Assembly (NCBI GenBank): GCA_964636705.1
Contig: CAZWUJ010000014.1
Coordinates: 19,604-83,603 of the forward strand
Length of the DNA: 64,000 nucleotides
Source: VXRJ01 sp964636705
Lineage (GTDB): Bacteria > Acidobacteriota > Vicinamibacteria > Vicinamibacterales > UBA8438
Direction of reading: 5' to 3'
The position numbers were made by a program, and so were the translations under genes. The stretch's first letter is position 1, and each line of letters begins with the position of its first letter. Below are positions 51,642-59,655 of this stretch, piece by piece. The notes below the pieces were generated by a model. That model was given only the letters and a program-made list of their open reading frames with translations, had not been told where the DNA came from and did not search any database.

Positions 51642-53279
51642 ATGCGGCACTCGACGCCCCTTGCACTGACCGTCATGCTCGTCGCGGTGGCGCTGGCCGC
51701 CGCCGCGCCGGCCGGCGCACAGGTTCAGGACCAGACGCGGCTGGCGCCAACCAACGACTTGCCCAACCCCTACGCCCGCGTGCATCCGTGGGGCGAACTG
51801 GCGGCTCCGTACGTGCCCGGCGCCTACGACGAACGGGCGTCGTTCATCGGCGCCGACGAGGGGCCCGACGGCAACATCTACCTGCTGAGCCGCTGCCTGC
51901 AGAACTCCTGCACGGGCCGGAGCGAGCCGGCGGTGTTGAAGCTCGACCCGTCAGGACGGCTGCTCCTTAGCTGGGGTTCGGGGATGTTCGACTTCCCGCA
52001 CGGCCTGGACCTCGACGACGAGGGCAACGTCTGGGTGGCCGATCAGCGCGGGCACCGCGTCGTGAAGTTCGATGCCGAAGGCAACGAGCTCATGGTCATC
52101 GGAGAGCGGGGCATGCCCGGGGATCCGCCCCTGCTCAACGAACCGACCGACGTGGTGGTCGCCGCGAACGGTGACGTCTTCATCACCGAAGGCCACAGCT
52201 TCTCGGCCGGCGCGAACCGGGTGACGAGGTACGGCGCCGACGGTACGTTCCTGGCGACCTGGGGCCGCACCGGATCGGGACCCGGTGAGTTCAACGTGCC
52301 CCACACGATCGCGCTCGACTCGCAGGGCCGCCTGTTCGTCGGCGATCGCGCCAACAACCGGATCCAGATCTTCGACCAGGAGGGCACGCTGCTCGACATC
52401 TGGTATCAGTTCGGCCGGCCCAGCGGCATCGCCATCGGCGCCGACGACCGCATCTACGTGGCCGACTCCGAGTCCTACGGCACCGACAACCCGGGGTGGA
52501 AGAAGGGGATCCGTGTGGGGAATGCGCGGGATGGATCCGTGCAGTACCTCATCGAGGATCTGGAGCCGACCGCCATCGAGCACAGCGGCGCCGAAGGCGT
52601 GGGCGTCGACTCCGCCGGCAACGTCTATGGCGCGGTGGTCCGTCGCCGGATGCTGGAGAAGCACGCGCCGAACGGTGAGGCTACGGCACTCCCGGGCGAC
52701 AACGCGCCCGCGCACGTGGGGCACGTCGCCTACGGCTTCCCGGGCGCGCCCGATGGACGCAGCCTCGCCGCAGCCGCCTCGGCCGAGGTCGGCACGATGC
52801 TGCTCCACGCCAACTTCGCGGCGGGCGACCTGAGCGACTACGGCGCGATGCGCCGCCACGCCGGGCATGTGCTGCACGTGCTGGACCCGGCGGAGGGCGC
52901 GTCTGGCCCCGGTCTCGGATTCGGCGTGATCCCCGCCGTCGAAGCGCTCGTCAGCCATCTGGAGCGAGCGGCCGGGGAGAGCGGCGCCTCCGACAGCCTC
53001 CGGACCCACGCCGGACACGTCTCCGCGATTGCCACGGGCCTGCTCGCCAACGCACGCCAGGCGGTCGAGATTGCCAGACAACTCAGCGATGCTCCCTCGA
53101 TTCGGCGCGCGGCGCCGCTCGTGGCCCGTCTCCGGACCCTGGCCTATCAGATCGCGGAGGGCTTCGACGTGGACGGCGACGGGCAGATGTCGTTCGATGG
53201 CGAGGCCGGCATGCAGCAACTCGAAGCGCACCTCTACCTGTTGCTGGAAGGCGAGTCGCTTCCGCGCGAGCTGCGGTAG
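51642..53279 (+). CDS. PAL-like NHL-repeat protein with C-terminal helical domain
   Basis: About 545 residues. Signal peptide (LTVMLVAVALAAAAPAGAQ). Residues 60-360 are an NHL propeller close to the gene at 6535 (FPHGLDLDDEGNVWVADQRG; VPHTIALDSQGRLFVGDRAN; IQIFDQEGTLLDIWYQFG), the fold of peptidylamidoglycolate lyase. The C-terminal 180 residues are helical and unusual: three copies of an HxGHV motif (AHVGHVAYGF, RHAGHVLHVLD, THAGHVSAIAT) and, near the end, an EF-hand-like loop DVDGDGQMSFDGE. The paralogue lacks this domain. It sits 56 bp after the copper monooxygenase, suggesting a hydroxylase/lyase pair. Confidence 0.82.
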   Translation: MRHSTPLALTVMLVAVALAAAAPAGAQVQDQTRLAPTNDLPNPYARVHPWGELAAPYVPGAYDERASFIGADEGPDGNIYLLSRCLQNSCTGRSEPAVLKLDPSGRLLLSWGSGMFDFPHGLDLDDEGNVWVADQRGHRVVKFDAEGNELMVIGERGMPGDPPLLNEPTDVVVAANGDVFITEGHSFSAGANRVTRYGADGTFLATWGRTGSGPGEFNVPHTIALDSQGRLFVGDRANNRIQIFDQEGTLLDIWYQFGRPSGIAIGADDRIYVADSESYGTDNPGWKKGIRVGNARDGSVQYLIEDLEPTAIEHSGAEGVGVDSAGNVYGAVVRRRMLEKHAPNGEATALPGDNAPAHVGHVAYGFPGAPDGRSLAAAASAEVGTMLLHANFAAGDLSDYGAMRRHAGHVLHVLDPAEGASGPGLGFGVIPAVEALVSHLERAAGESGASDSLRTHAGHVSAIATGLLANARQAVEIARQLSDAPSIRRAAPLVARLRTLAYQIAEGFDVDGDGQMSFDGEAGMQQLEAHLYLLLEGESLPRELR

Positions 53280-53302
53280 CGACGACGGTAAGCTGAACCG
53301 AC

Positions 53303-54079
53303 GTGAGTACGAACCCGGAGCCGTGCCTGGAATGCGGCGCGGAAGTGACCGGCAGATTCTGCTCCAATTGCGGTGCGGTACAACGCGCCCCCCTTCGGTC
53401 TCTCCAACAGTGGTGGAGCGACACGGTCGGCCAGGTCCTCGATCTTGACATCCGGCTGCTTCGGACCCTGTCGCCACTGTTCTTCTCTCCAGGGTCGCTG
53501 ACCGTCCAGTATTCGGCCGGCCGGCAGCAACGCTACACCCCTCCGATCCGACTCTATGTCGTAGCCAGCGCCGTGGTCATCGCGGCGATGAATCTCCTGG
53601 GCATCTTCGACCTCGAGGTGTTCCTGGCCGGCCAAAGCGAGGAGCAGCAAGCTGCCCTCGCGGCGGCGATCGGGGTCGAAGATTTTGCGGATCCCGACTT
53701 GTATGCAACCTTCAACCGGCGGATGGACATCGTCTTTCCGATCCTGAACCTGACCAGTCCGGTGGGGATGATGTTGCTGCTGAAGCTGCTCTACCCGCGG
53801 CGGTACCTGCAGGAACATCTGGCCTTCGGCTGCCACTACGCAACCTTCCTCGTCGTCGTGACGCTGGCCCCGTTGCTGGTGGAGGGAGCTGCCCAGCAGA
53901 TCCTGATGGGCGTTGTGGCGATCGTATCCCTCCTCTATCTGGGGGTGGCGACGCGCCGCGTGTACCGTGGAAGTTGGACCGGTCTCGTCGCGCGCCTTGT
54001 CGTTGTCATTCTCGGACTTCTGGTGAGCTTGACGGTCTTCTCGATTCTGGCGTTCGCCATCGTTCTCGAAACGCTTTGA
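53303..54079 (+). CDS. DUF3667 membrane protein with N-terminal zinc ribbon
   Basis: About 258 residues, GTG start. The N-terminus CLECGAEVTGRFCSNCG is a zinc ribbon (two C-x-x-C). The DUF3667 pattern follows: LLRTLSPLFFSPGSLTVQYSAGRQQRYTPPIRLY, then four or five membrane helices (YVVASAVVIAAMNLLG; ATFLVVVTLAPLLVEG; ILMGVVAIVSLLYLGVA; LVVVILGLLVSLTVFS). Role unknown. It begins 23 bp after the PAL-like gene and could be the last gene of that operon. Confidence 0.82.
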   Translation: MSTNPEPCLECGAEVTGRFCSNCGAVQRAPLRSLQQWWSDTVGQVLDLDIRLLRTLSPLFFSPGSLTVQYSAGRQQRYTPPIRLYVVASAVVIAAMNLLGIFDLEVFLAGQSEEQQAALAAAIGVEDFADPDLYATFNRRMDIVFPILNLTSPVGMMLLLKLLYPRRYLQEHLAFGCHYATFLVVVTLAPLLVEGAAQQILMGVVAIVSLLYLGVATRRVYRGSWTGLVARLVVVILGLLVSLTVFSILAFAIVLETL

Positions 54080-54129
54080 TCCCGAGGCGAGTCGCTTCGG
54101 CGCGGCCTGAGATAGAGTCCTGCCCTTCC

Positions 54130-54239
54130 GCCGGATGACACTACGTTCACCTGGTTCTCCAGCCGCGACGACAACAGCCTCGGCGGGATCGACATCTTCT
54201 GGAAGCGTGATCGTGCACTCCTATGCACAATATTCAGCT
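54130..54239 (+). pseudogene. C-terminal relic of a PD40/WD40-like propeller protein
   Basis: An in-frame stretch ending in TAA reads TFTWFSSRDDNSLGGIDIFW, the kind of final blade seen in PD40 (TolB-like) proteins ('FSSxR...GGxDIYW'). There is no start or upstream blade; the preceding sequence is the end of the DUF3667 gene. It is therefore debris left by a deletion immediately before the DUF4143 ATPase. Confidence 0.5.
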
Positions 54240-54252
54240 AAAATAGGACGTT

Positions 54253-55401
54253 GTGTACGCCAGGTTGCTGCCTGTTCCGACGCGTTCCGTCTTCCTGTTC
54301 GGCCCGCGGGGCACTGGCAAGACCACCTGGATCCGGGACCGGTTTCCGGCCGCCGCCACGTACGACCTGCTCGACACGCGCGAGGCGTTGCGGCTGAGCA
54401 GGACCCCCGGCGACCTGTACCGGGAACTGGCCGCCCTGCCATCGGGCTCATGGGCGGTGATCGACGAGGTGCAGAAGGCCCCGGAGCTTCTCGACGAAGT
54501 ACATCGCCTCATCGAGAACCGCGGGCTGCGCTTCGTGCTGTCCGGCTCCAGTGCGCGCAAGCTGCGCCGGCGCGGCGTGAACCTCCTCGCGGGACGGGCC
54601 GTCACGACGACGATGTTCCCGCTCGTATCGGCCGAGCTCGACTTCGATCTCGACATCGACCGAACGCTCGTGCATGGCACGCTGCCGATGGCGGTGGTGG
54701 GCGACGACCCGCTGGACTACCTCCGAACCTATGCCGAGACCTACCTGGTGCAGGAAGTGCAAGCCGAAGCTCTGACCCGGAGCCTCGGAGCCTTCGCGCG
54801 TTTCCTCGAGATCGCCGCGCGCCAGAACGCGCAGGCGACCAACTTCACGTCCATCGCCCGCGACGCCGGCATCGACCGCAGGACCGTACAGAGCCACTTC
54901 GCGATCCTGACCGACACCCTGATCGGCTACTGGCTGCCTGCCTGGAAACTGAAGCCGGCGACGAGGCAGGTGCAGCAGAACAAGTTCTATTTCTTCGATC
55001 CAGGCGTGGTGCGGGCACTGTCGGGCCGCCTGCCCTACCCGCCGACGCAGGAGGAGCGCGGGCCGTTGTTGGAAACCTTCGTCCTCAACGAGCTTCGGGC
55101 CTTTCTCGGTTACTCGAGCCGCCACTATCGTCTCCACTACTGGCGGAGCTACGACGGCGCGGAGGTGGACGCGCTATGCGAGACGACCACAGGATTCGTG
55201 GCGATCGAGATCAAGGCGGCGGCGCGCTGGGATCGGCGTTTCCATCGGGGGTTCCGTCGCCTCCGGCAACATCTCGACCGGCACGAGGTCACGTGCTACG
55301 GCATCTATCTGGGACAGCGCGCGGCTCTCTGGGACGACGTGCGGGTCCTGCCCGTGCTGGATTTCCTCAAGCAGTTGTGGGATGGAGAGGTCCTTGTCTG
55401 A
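54253..55401 (+). CDS. AAA-family ATPase with C-terminal DUF4143 (second copy)
   Basis: About 382 residues, GTG start. Walker A FLFGPRGTGKTTWI, Walker B SWAVIDEVQKAPELL, sensor FVLSGSSARKLRR. Residues 200-280 include a winged-helix linker (IARDAGIDRRTVQSHFAIL), then DUF4143 with HYWRSYDGAEVDALCE and FVAIEIKAAARW (the D...E-x-K nuclease-like core). This copy has an intact PD-(D/E)xK-type motif, clearer than in the gene at 13394. It belongs to the typical DUF4143 group with close relatives across many phyla. The start region is AT-rich with a small repeat GTGCA/TGCAC (54213-54228). Confidence 0.87.
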   Translation: MYARLLPVPTRSVFLFGPRGTGKTTWIRDRFPAAATYDLLDTREALRLSRTPGDLYRELAALPSGSWAVIDEVQKAPELLDEVHRLIENRGLRFVLSGSSARKLRRRGVNLLAGRAVTTTMFPLVSAELDFDLDIDRTLVHGTLPMAVVGDDPLDYLRTYAETYLVQEVQAEALTRSLGAFARFLEIAARQNAQATNFTSIARDAGIDRRTVQSHFAILTDTLIGYWLPAWKLKPATRQVQQNKFYFFDPGVVRALSGRLPYPPTQEERGPLLETFVLNELRAFLGYSSRHYRLHYWRSYDGAEVDALCETTTGFVAIEIKAAARWDRRFHRGFRRLRQHLDRHEVTCYGIYLGQRAALWDDVRVLPVLDFLKQLWDGEVLV

Positions 55402-55402
55402 G

Positions 55403-58400
55403 ATGCTGAACCGGTCGAATCCGGTCCGCGCCGCCGTGGCGGCGCTACTACTGGCGGCGCTCGTCGGCCTGAACGCCGCCAACCTGGCCGCGCAGGCCGG
55501 CACCACGACCGGCATCATCCGGGGGACAGTCCGTGATCCCGCGGGCCAGCCGGTGCCCGCCGCGGTGGTCGTCATCCAGAACCGGGACACGGATCTCGTG
55601 ACCACGGTGGAGACGTCCGGGTCTGGGACGTTCGTGCGAGCGCTCCTGCCCCCGGGCGCCTACGACCTGACGGTGGCGCCGGCCACGGCGGGATTCGGGA
55701 CCGAGCGCATCGAGGGCGCGGTTCTCCGCGTCGGCGGGACACTCGATCTGGACGTTGTGCTGCGCGTCGTGGCGACCGAAACGGTGACGGTCGTCAGCAC
55801 CCTGCCCTCGCCCATCGACACGACGGACGTCACGCGCTCGCAGCGGATCCAGGAGGACGTGGTGGACGGTCTGCCGAGCAACGGCCGCAACTTCCTGAAC
55901 CTGACACTGCTTACGCCGGGCGCCGCCATCTCGCAGGGCCCGGACGGCGACGAGCTGAATATCGCGGGGCAGCGCGGCATCTTCAACAACTTCATCGTCG
56001 ACGGCGCCGACTTCAACAACCCCTTCTTCGGAGAACAACGGGGCGGGCAGCGGCCCGCCTTCACCTTCAATCAGGACGCCATCGAAGACCTGGTGGTCGT
56101 GAACCAGGGGGCCACGGCGGAGTACGGCCGCTCGGCGGGTGGGTTCATCAACGTGATCACACGGTCGGGAACCAACGACCCGGGCGGCTCCGCCCACTAC
56201 TATGGCCAGTGGGACGAGATCGCGGCGCCCTTCCCTGACGCGCGGGGCGGCGGGAAGCCGGATTTCGGACGCAACCAGGCGGGCGCCACGCTGGGCGGCC
56301 CGCTCGTGCGCGACCGGGCCTTCTTCTTCCTCGCCTACGACCAGCAGATCGCGCACGAGACCAAGCAGGCAACCCGCCATGTAGTGAATCCGGCCGACCT
56401 GGAACGACTTGATCAGTTCCTGCAGGCGCGCTGGCCAGGCCTGTTCGACGGCGAGTTCGGACCGATTCGGCGGACCGACGACGCGCGGTCGCTCCTCGCC
56501 AAGGTGGACCTGAACCTGGACGGCCGTCACCAGGCCTCGCTCAAGTACAACTACACGTGGGCGGAGCAGGTGAACGGCACCTTCGACGTCGACGCCTGGG
56601 GGGCGTCGGCCAACGGGATCGAGGGGGGCCAGTCCCACGCCCTCAACGGCAGCCTCCGCTCCCTGCTCACCAACGCGCTCTCCAACGAGCTGCGCATCCA
56701 GTGGGCGCGGGAGGACCGGCCGCGCTGGTACGACGGGCCGCTGCTGCCGGGAGCCCGAACTCCCGGCCCGCCGCAGTTCGACCGGCTCGGCGGACGGCCG
56801 TTCCCGGACATCTCCATGGACTTTGCGGACGGCTTTCGAATCGGCCTGCCGTTCTTCCTTCCCGTCGATCCCTATTTCGACACGCGGCTTCAGGTGGTCG
56901 ACAACCTCTCGTTCGCCACCGGCACGCATCTCTTCAAGGCAGGGTTCGAGTACAACCGGACCCGCGCAGAGCAGCAGTTCGTAGGGCTGGCGAACGGCCG
57001 CTACCTCTTCGATTCCGTCGACGGCTTCATGGGCTTCGTCACCCACGGCAACCGCTATGTCGCTTGCTCAGACGGATCGTCCAGCGCCTTCGGCGTTTGT
57101 CCGCCGGGGGCGGACGTGACCGGCCCGGTGCTCCTCTATCTGCAGTCCGCGACCGTGCCCGGTATTCCCCCGGACCAGCTCGGCGTGCAGGCCCTCGAGA
57201 CGCACGAGTTGGGCGCGTTCATTCAGGACACCTGGCAGCCGCACGACCGGGTCACGCTCGACCTCGGACTTCGCTGGGAGGGCACGTGGCACCCGGAGGT
57301 CTTCGTCGCGCCGGAAGACACTTTCTTCGCGCCGTACCTCGACGACCCCCGATTCCCGTCCGACGGGCGGATTCCGGACGACCTCGACAACGTCCAGCCT
57401 CGCGCCGGTGTCGCGTGGGATCTCGCCGGCGACAGCCGCACCGTAGTGCGCGCGAACGCCGGATCGTATGTGGCGCGCATTCCCCTGCTCGTCTTCGCAC
57501 AGCACCGGTCAACCAACGGCGCCTTCCAGCAGACACTGTTCCGCAGCAGCGCCGACGCTGCAACGCTCGGCCCGGTGCCTCCCGTCGACAGCCTGATCGA
57601 CGCGTCCGCCACGCCCCCGTTCCTGCCGGACGTCCAGGTGGCCGACCGCGATCTGGAGCTGCCGCGCACGTGGTCGTTCAGCACCGGCTTCGACCGGGAC
57701 CTGGGAGGCGGCGTCGCGGCGAGCGCCACGTTCGTCCACGCGCGGACCGATCACCTGTTCCGATTCGTCAACCGGAACGATCCGGCGCTCGGTTCTCCGT
57801 TCGGCCTCGGCACGCATCCATCCGGAGGGGGCATCAACGCATTGACCGTCGCCGAGAGCAGCGCCCGATCGCGATACTCCGCCCTGACCCTCGGGCTCCG
57901 CGGGCGCGGCGCGGTGCGCAGCCGCCCAATCACGTTCGAGACTCACTACACGCTTGCCGTCGACCGCTCGGACGACGACAACGAGCGCGATCCGTTCACG
58001 CTGCGCTACGCCCATGCCGGCAATCTCGCGCCGGAGTACGGCTGGTCGGACCGCGACCGGCGCCACCAGGTAAGCGGTTACCTGTTGATTGCCCTGCCGG
58101 GTGGGCTGCACTTGAACAACGTGGTGCGCTACCTGTCCGCCTCGCCCGCGTCGGAGTCGTGCGCCAACCGGGGCATGCGGGCGGCGCAACCGTCGGACCG
58201 TGTCTGCGCTGACGGCACGATCCTCACGCGCAACACGCTGCGGCGCGACAACGCCTTCTTCACGTGGGACATCCGGTTCTCGCGGCGTTTCACACTCCGC
58301 AACGGGGCCGTCATCGAGCCGATAGTCGAGGTCTTCAACCTGACCAACGCCGACAACTATCTCGACAACGCCGTCGGATCGCTGCTCTTCAACTTCGACG

Positions 58401-58465
58401 GCTCGCTGCGCAGCGGCCTCGGCGATACGCGGCGCGGCCAGGTGGGCCTGAGCGTGCGGTTCTGA
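55403..58465 (+). CDS. TonB-dependent receptor with carboxypeptidase-regulatory-like N-domain
   Basis: About 1020 residues. Signal peptide (VAALLLAALVGLNAANLAAQ), then a CarboxypepD_reg-like domain (GIIRGTVRDPAGQPVPAAVV ... FVRALLPPGAYDLTVAPA). The plug follows (VTVVSTLPSPIDTTDVT; RNFLNLTLLTPGAAISQG; DELNIAGQRGIFNNFIVDGAD), then a beta-barrel ending LRSGLGDTRRGQVGLSVRF with terminal Phe. This Acidobacteriota architecture transports large polymers or peptides. No substrate-binding lipoprotein or SusD-like partner is next to it. The start chosen avoids most of the overlap with the ATPase frame; ATG 55382 is seven codons upstream. Confidence 0.88.
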   Translation: MLNRSNPVRAAVAALLLAALVGLNAANLAAQAGTTTGIIRGTVRDPAGQPVPAAVVVIQNRDTDLVTTVETSGSGTFVRALLPPGAYDLTVAPATAGFGTERIEGAVLRVGGTLDLDVVLRVVATETVTVVSTLPSPIDTTDVTRSQRIQEDVVDGLPSNGRNFLNLTLLTPGAAISQGPDGDELNIAGQRGIFNNFIVDGADFNNPFFGEQRGGQRPAFTFNQDAIEDLVVVNQGATAEYGRSAGGFINVITRSGTNDPGGSAHYYGQWDEIAAPFPDARGGGKPDFGRNQAGATLGGPLVRDRAFFFLAYDQQIAHETKQATRHVVNPADLERLDQFLQARWPGLFDGEFGPIRRTDDARSLLAKVDLNLDGRHQASLKYNYTWAEQVNGTFDVDAWGASANGIEGGQSHALNGSLRSLLTNALSNELRIQWAREDRPRWYDGPLLPGARTPGPPQFDRLGGRPFPDISMDFADGFRIGLPFFLPVDPYFDTRLQVVDNLSFATGTHLFKAGFEYNRTRAEQQFVGLANGRYLFDSVDGFMGFVTHGNRYVACSDGSSSAFGVCPPGADVTGPVLLYLQSATVPGIPPDQLGVQALETHELGAFIQDTWQPHDRVTLDLGLRWEGTWHPEVFVAPEDTFFAPYLDDPRFPSDGRIPDDLDNVQPRAGVAWDLAGDSRTVVRANAGSYVARIPLLVFAQHRSTNGAFQQTLFRSSADAATLGPVPPVDSLIDASATPPFLPDVQVADRDLELPRTWSFSTGFDRDLGGGVAASATFVHARTDHLFRFVNRNDPALGSPFGLGTHPSGGGINALTVAESSARSRYSALTLGLRGRGAVRSRPITFETHYTLAVDRSDDDNERDPFTLRYAHAGNLAPEYGWSDRDRRHQVSGYLLIALPGGLHLNNVVRYLSASPASESCANRGMRAAQPSDRVCADGTILTRNTLRRDNAFFTWDIRFSRRFTLRNGAVIEPIVEVFNLTNADNYLDNAVGSLLFNFDGSLRSGLGDTRRGQVGLSVRF

Positions 58466-58646
58466 TGGTAGCCAGACTTGACACCGCACCGTTCACGTCA
58501 CTACCCTCGTTGCCGTCGACACGTAGCAGTCCGACGCAGAACCGCCCACCAGCGCAGCAGAGCAGGTCCCAGTGCTTGTCTGCCTTTACTTCTTCGTAAC
58601 TTGGATCACCCCTCCCTAGTTTCCGGGGGAGGCGGATCGGAGCGCC

Positions 58647-58865
58647 GTGTTGAGAAGCTTGATCGCTGCGTTTCGTGCACCGAAGCCGATCGAGTCTTCG
58701 ACAGAGGAGTCGAAGCGAACGATTGCCAAAGGTGTGGTGCGGCGCGCCGCATCTGGTAACGTGCGTCTGCAACTCGGCGACTTCGTGACCAAGGAAGACC
58801 TCGACCGACAGTACAAGCGGGTGAAGTCTTACAGGTTCAACGATGCCGGTTCCGCGCATCCTTGA
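58647..58865 (+). CDS. Small hypothetical protein
   Basis: 72 residues beginning MLRSLIAAFRAPKPIESSTE and ending DLDRQYKRVKSYRFNDAGS with a HP tail. It is charged and helical in its C-terminal half. It overlaps the next gene's start by 23 bp in another frame, as in a coupled operon. No family is recognised. Composition (lower GC at the third position than its neighbours) hints at acquired DNA. Confidence 0.5.
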   Translation: MLRSLIAAFRAPKPIESSTEESKRTIAKGVVRRAASGNVRLQLGDFVTKEDLDRQYKRVKSYRFNDAGSAHP

Positions 58866-59441
58866 GATCCGTCGACTGTACGACCAAGCCGACAGTCTCG
58901 CGCGGGAGGTTGGGGAGTTGCGGTCTGAAGTGCAGATTCCCGCCATCAACGAGCTCCGGTACGCCGGACACCACGCTCTGCAGGCCATCACAGATGACGG
59001 AGAAGTCGATATTGAAGTCCTCGCCAAGGCGAAGAGCCATTGCGAACGAGCCATGTACGAGGCCGCCGAGGCCGGAATCATGTTTTGCCTCGATTCCATA
59101 AAGGACTTCGGAAAGACCTATAGCGACCTCGTGATCAGCGAGGTGATCGCCGACTACCCCAGCAGACTGGCGAGAGCGCAGACGGCGTTGGATCTCGTCG
59201 TCAAGGGACGGTCTGAACGCGCGTCTGTAGGCGAACACGTCGCGGCATACATGGACGAATTCCGCGTCGTGCGTGACATCATGCGAGTCTTCGACGCAAG
59301 CAGAGATGACACCTCAACGCGAAGAGGGCGCAGCAGATCCGCGCGCACAGGCAGTTTGCGATCCGCGCCCTGTTGCTTCTTCTCGGTGCGCTTGTTGGCG
59401 CAATCGGCCTAGTAATGACAGCGACCGGGAGTGCCGGGTGA
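58843..59441 (+). pseudogene. Helical membrane protein gene, probably frameshifted near its end
   Basis: The first frame (ATG 58843) encodes about 155 residues of amphipathic helix (DQADSLAREVGELRSEVQIP; AKSHCERAMYEAAEAGIMFC; AAYMDEFRVVRDIMRVFD) and then becomes unprotein-like (RGRSRSARTGSLR). In a different frame between 59306 and 59441 the text is KRAQQIRAHRQFAIRALLL followed by LLGALVGAIGLVMTATG, a proper transmembrane helix with stop at 59439. A single indel around 59306-59340 would join them. Thus the ancestral protein had a cytoplasmic coiled part and a C-terminal membrane anchor. Could also be a sequencing indel. Function unknown. Confidence 0.55.
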
Positions 59442-59655
59442 CTTGTCGTAGCTCCCACGCTCGCGCCTAGGTTCGCCCGGGCCGGCCGGGAACCACACTA
59501 CATCACGATCAGCAGGACGACTGCGCCGCTCACACGCCATCCCTCCTCTATCTCGACGATCTGGCGGTCTGCGCCACTCGGGTGTTCCGACGTTCCCCTC
59601 CCCATAGCCTCACCCGAAGCACGGTGCTATAACGGAAAGAGGACGTCCCGGTCAC

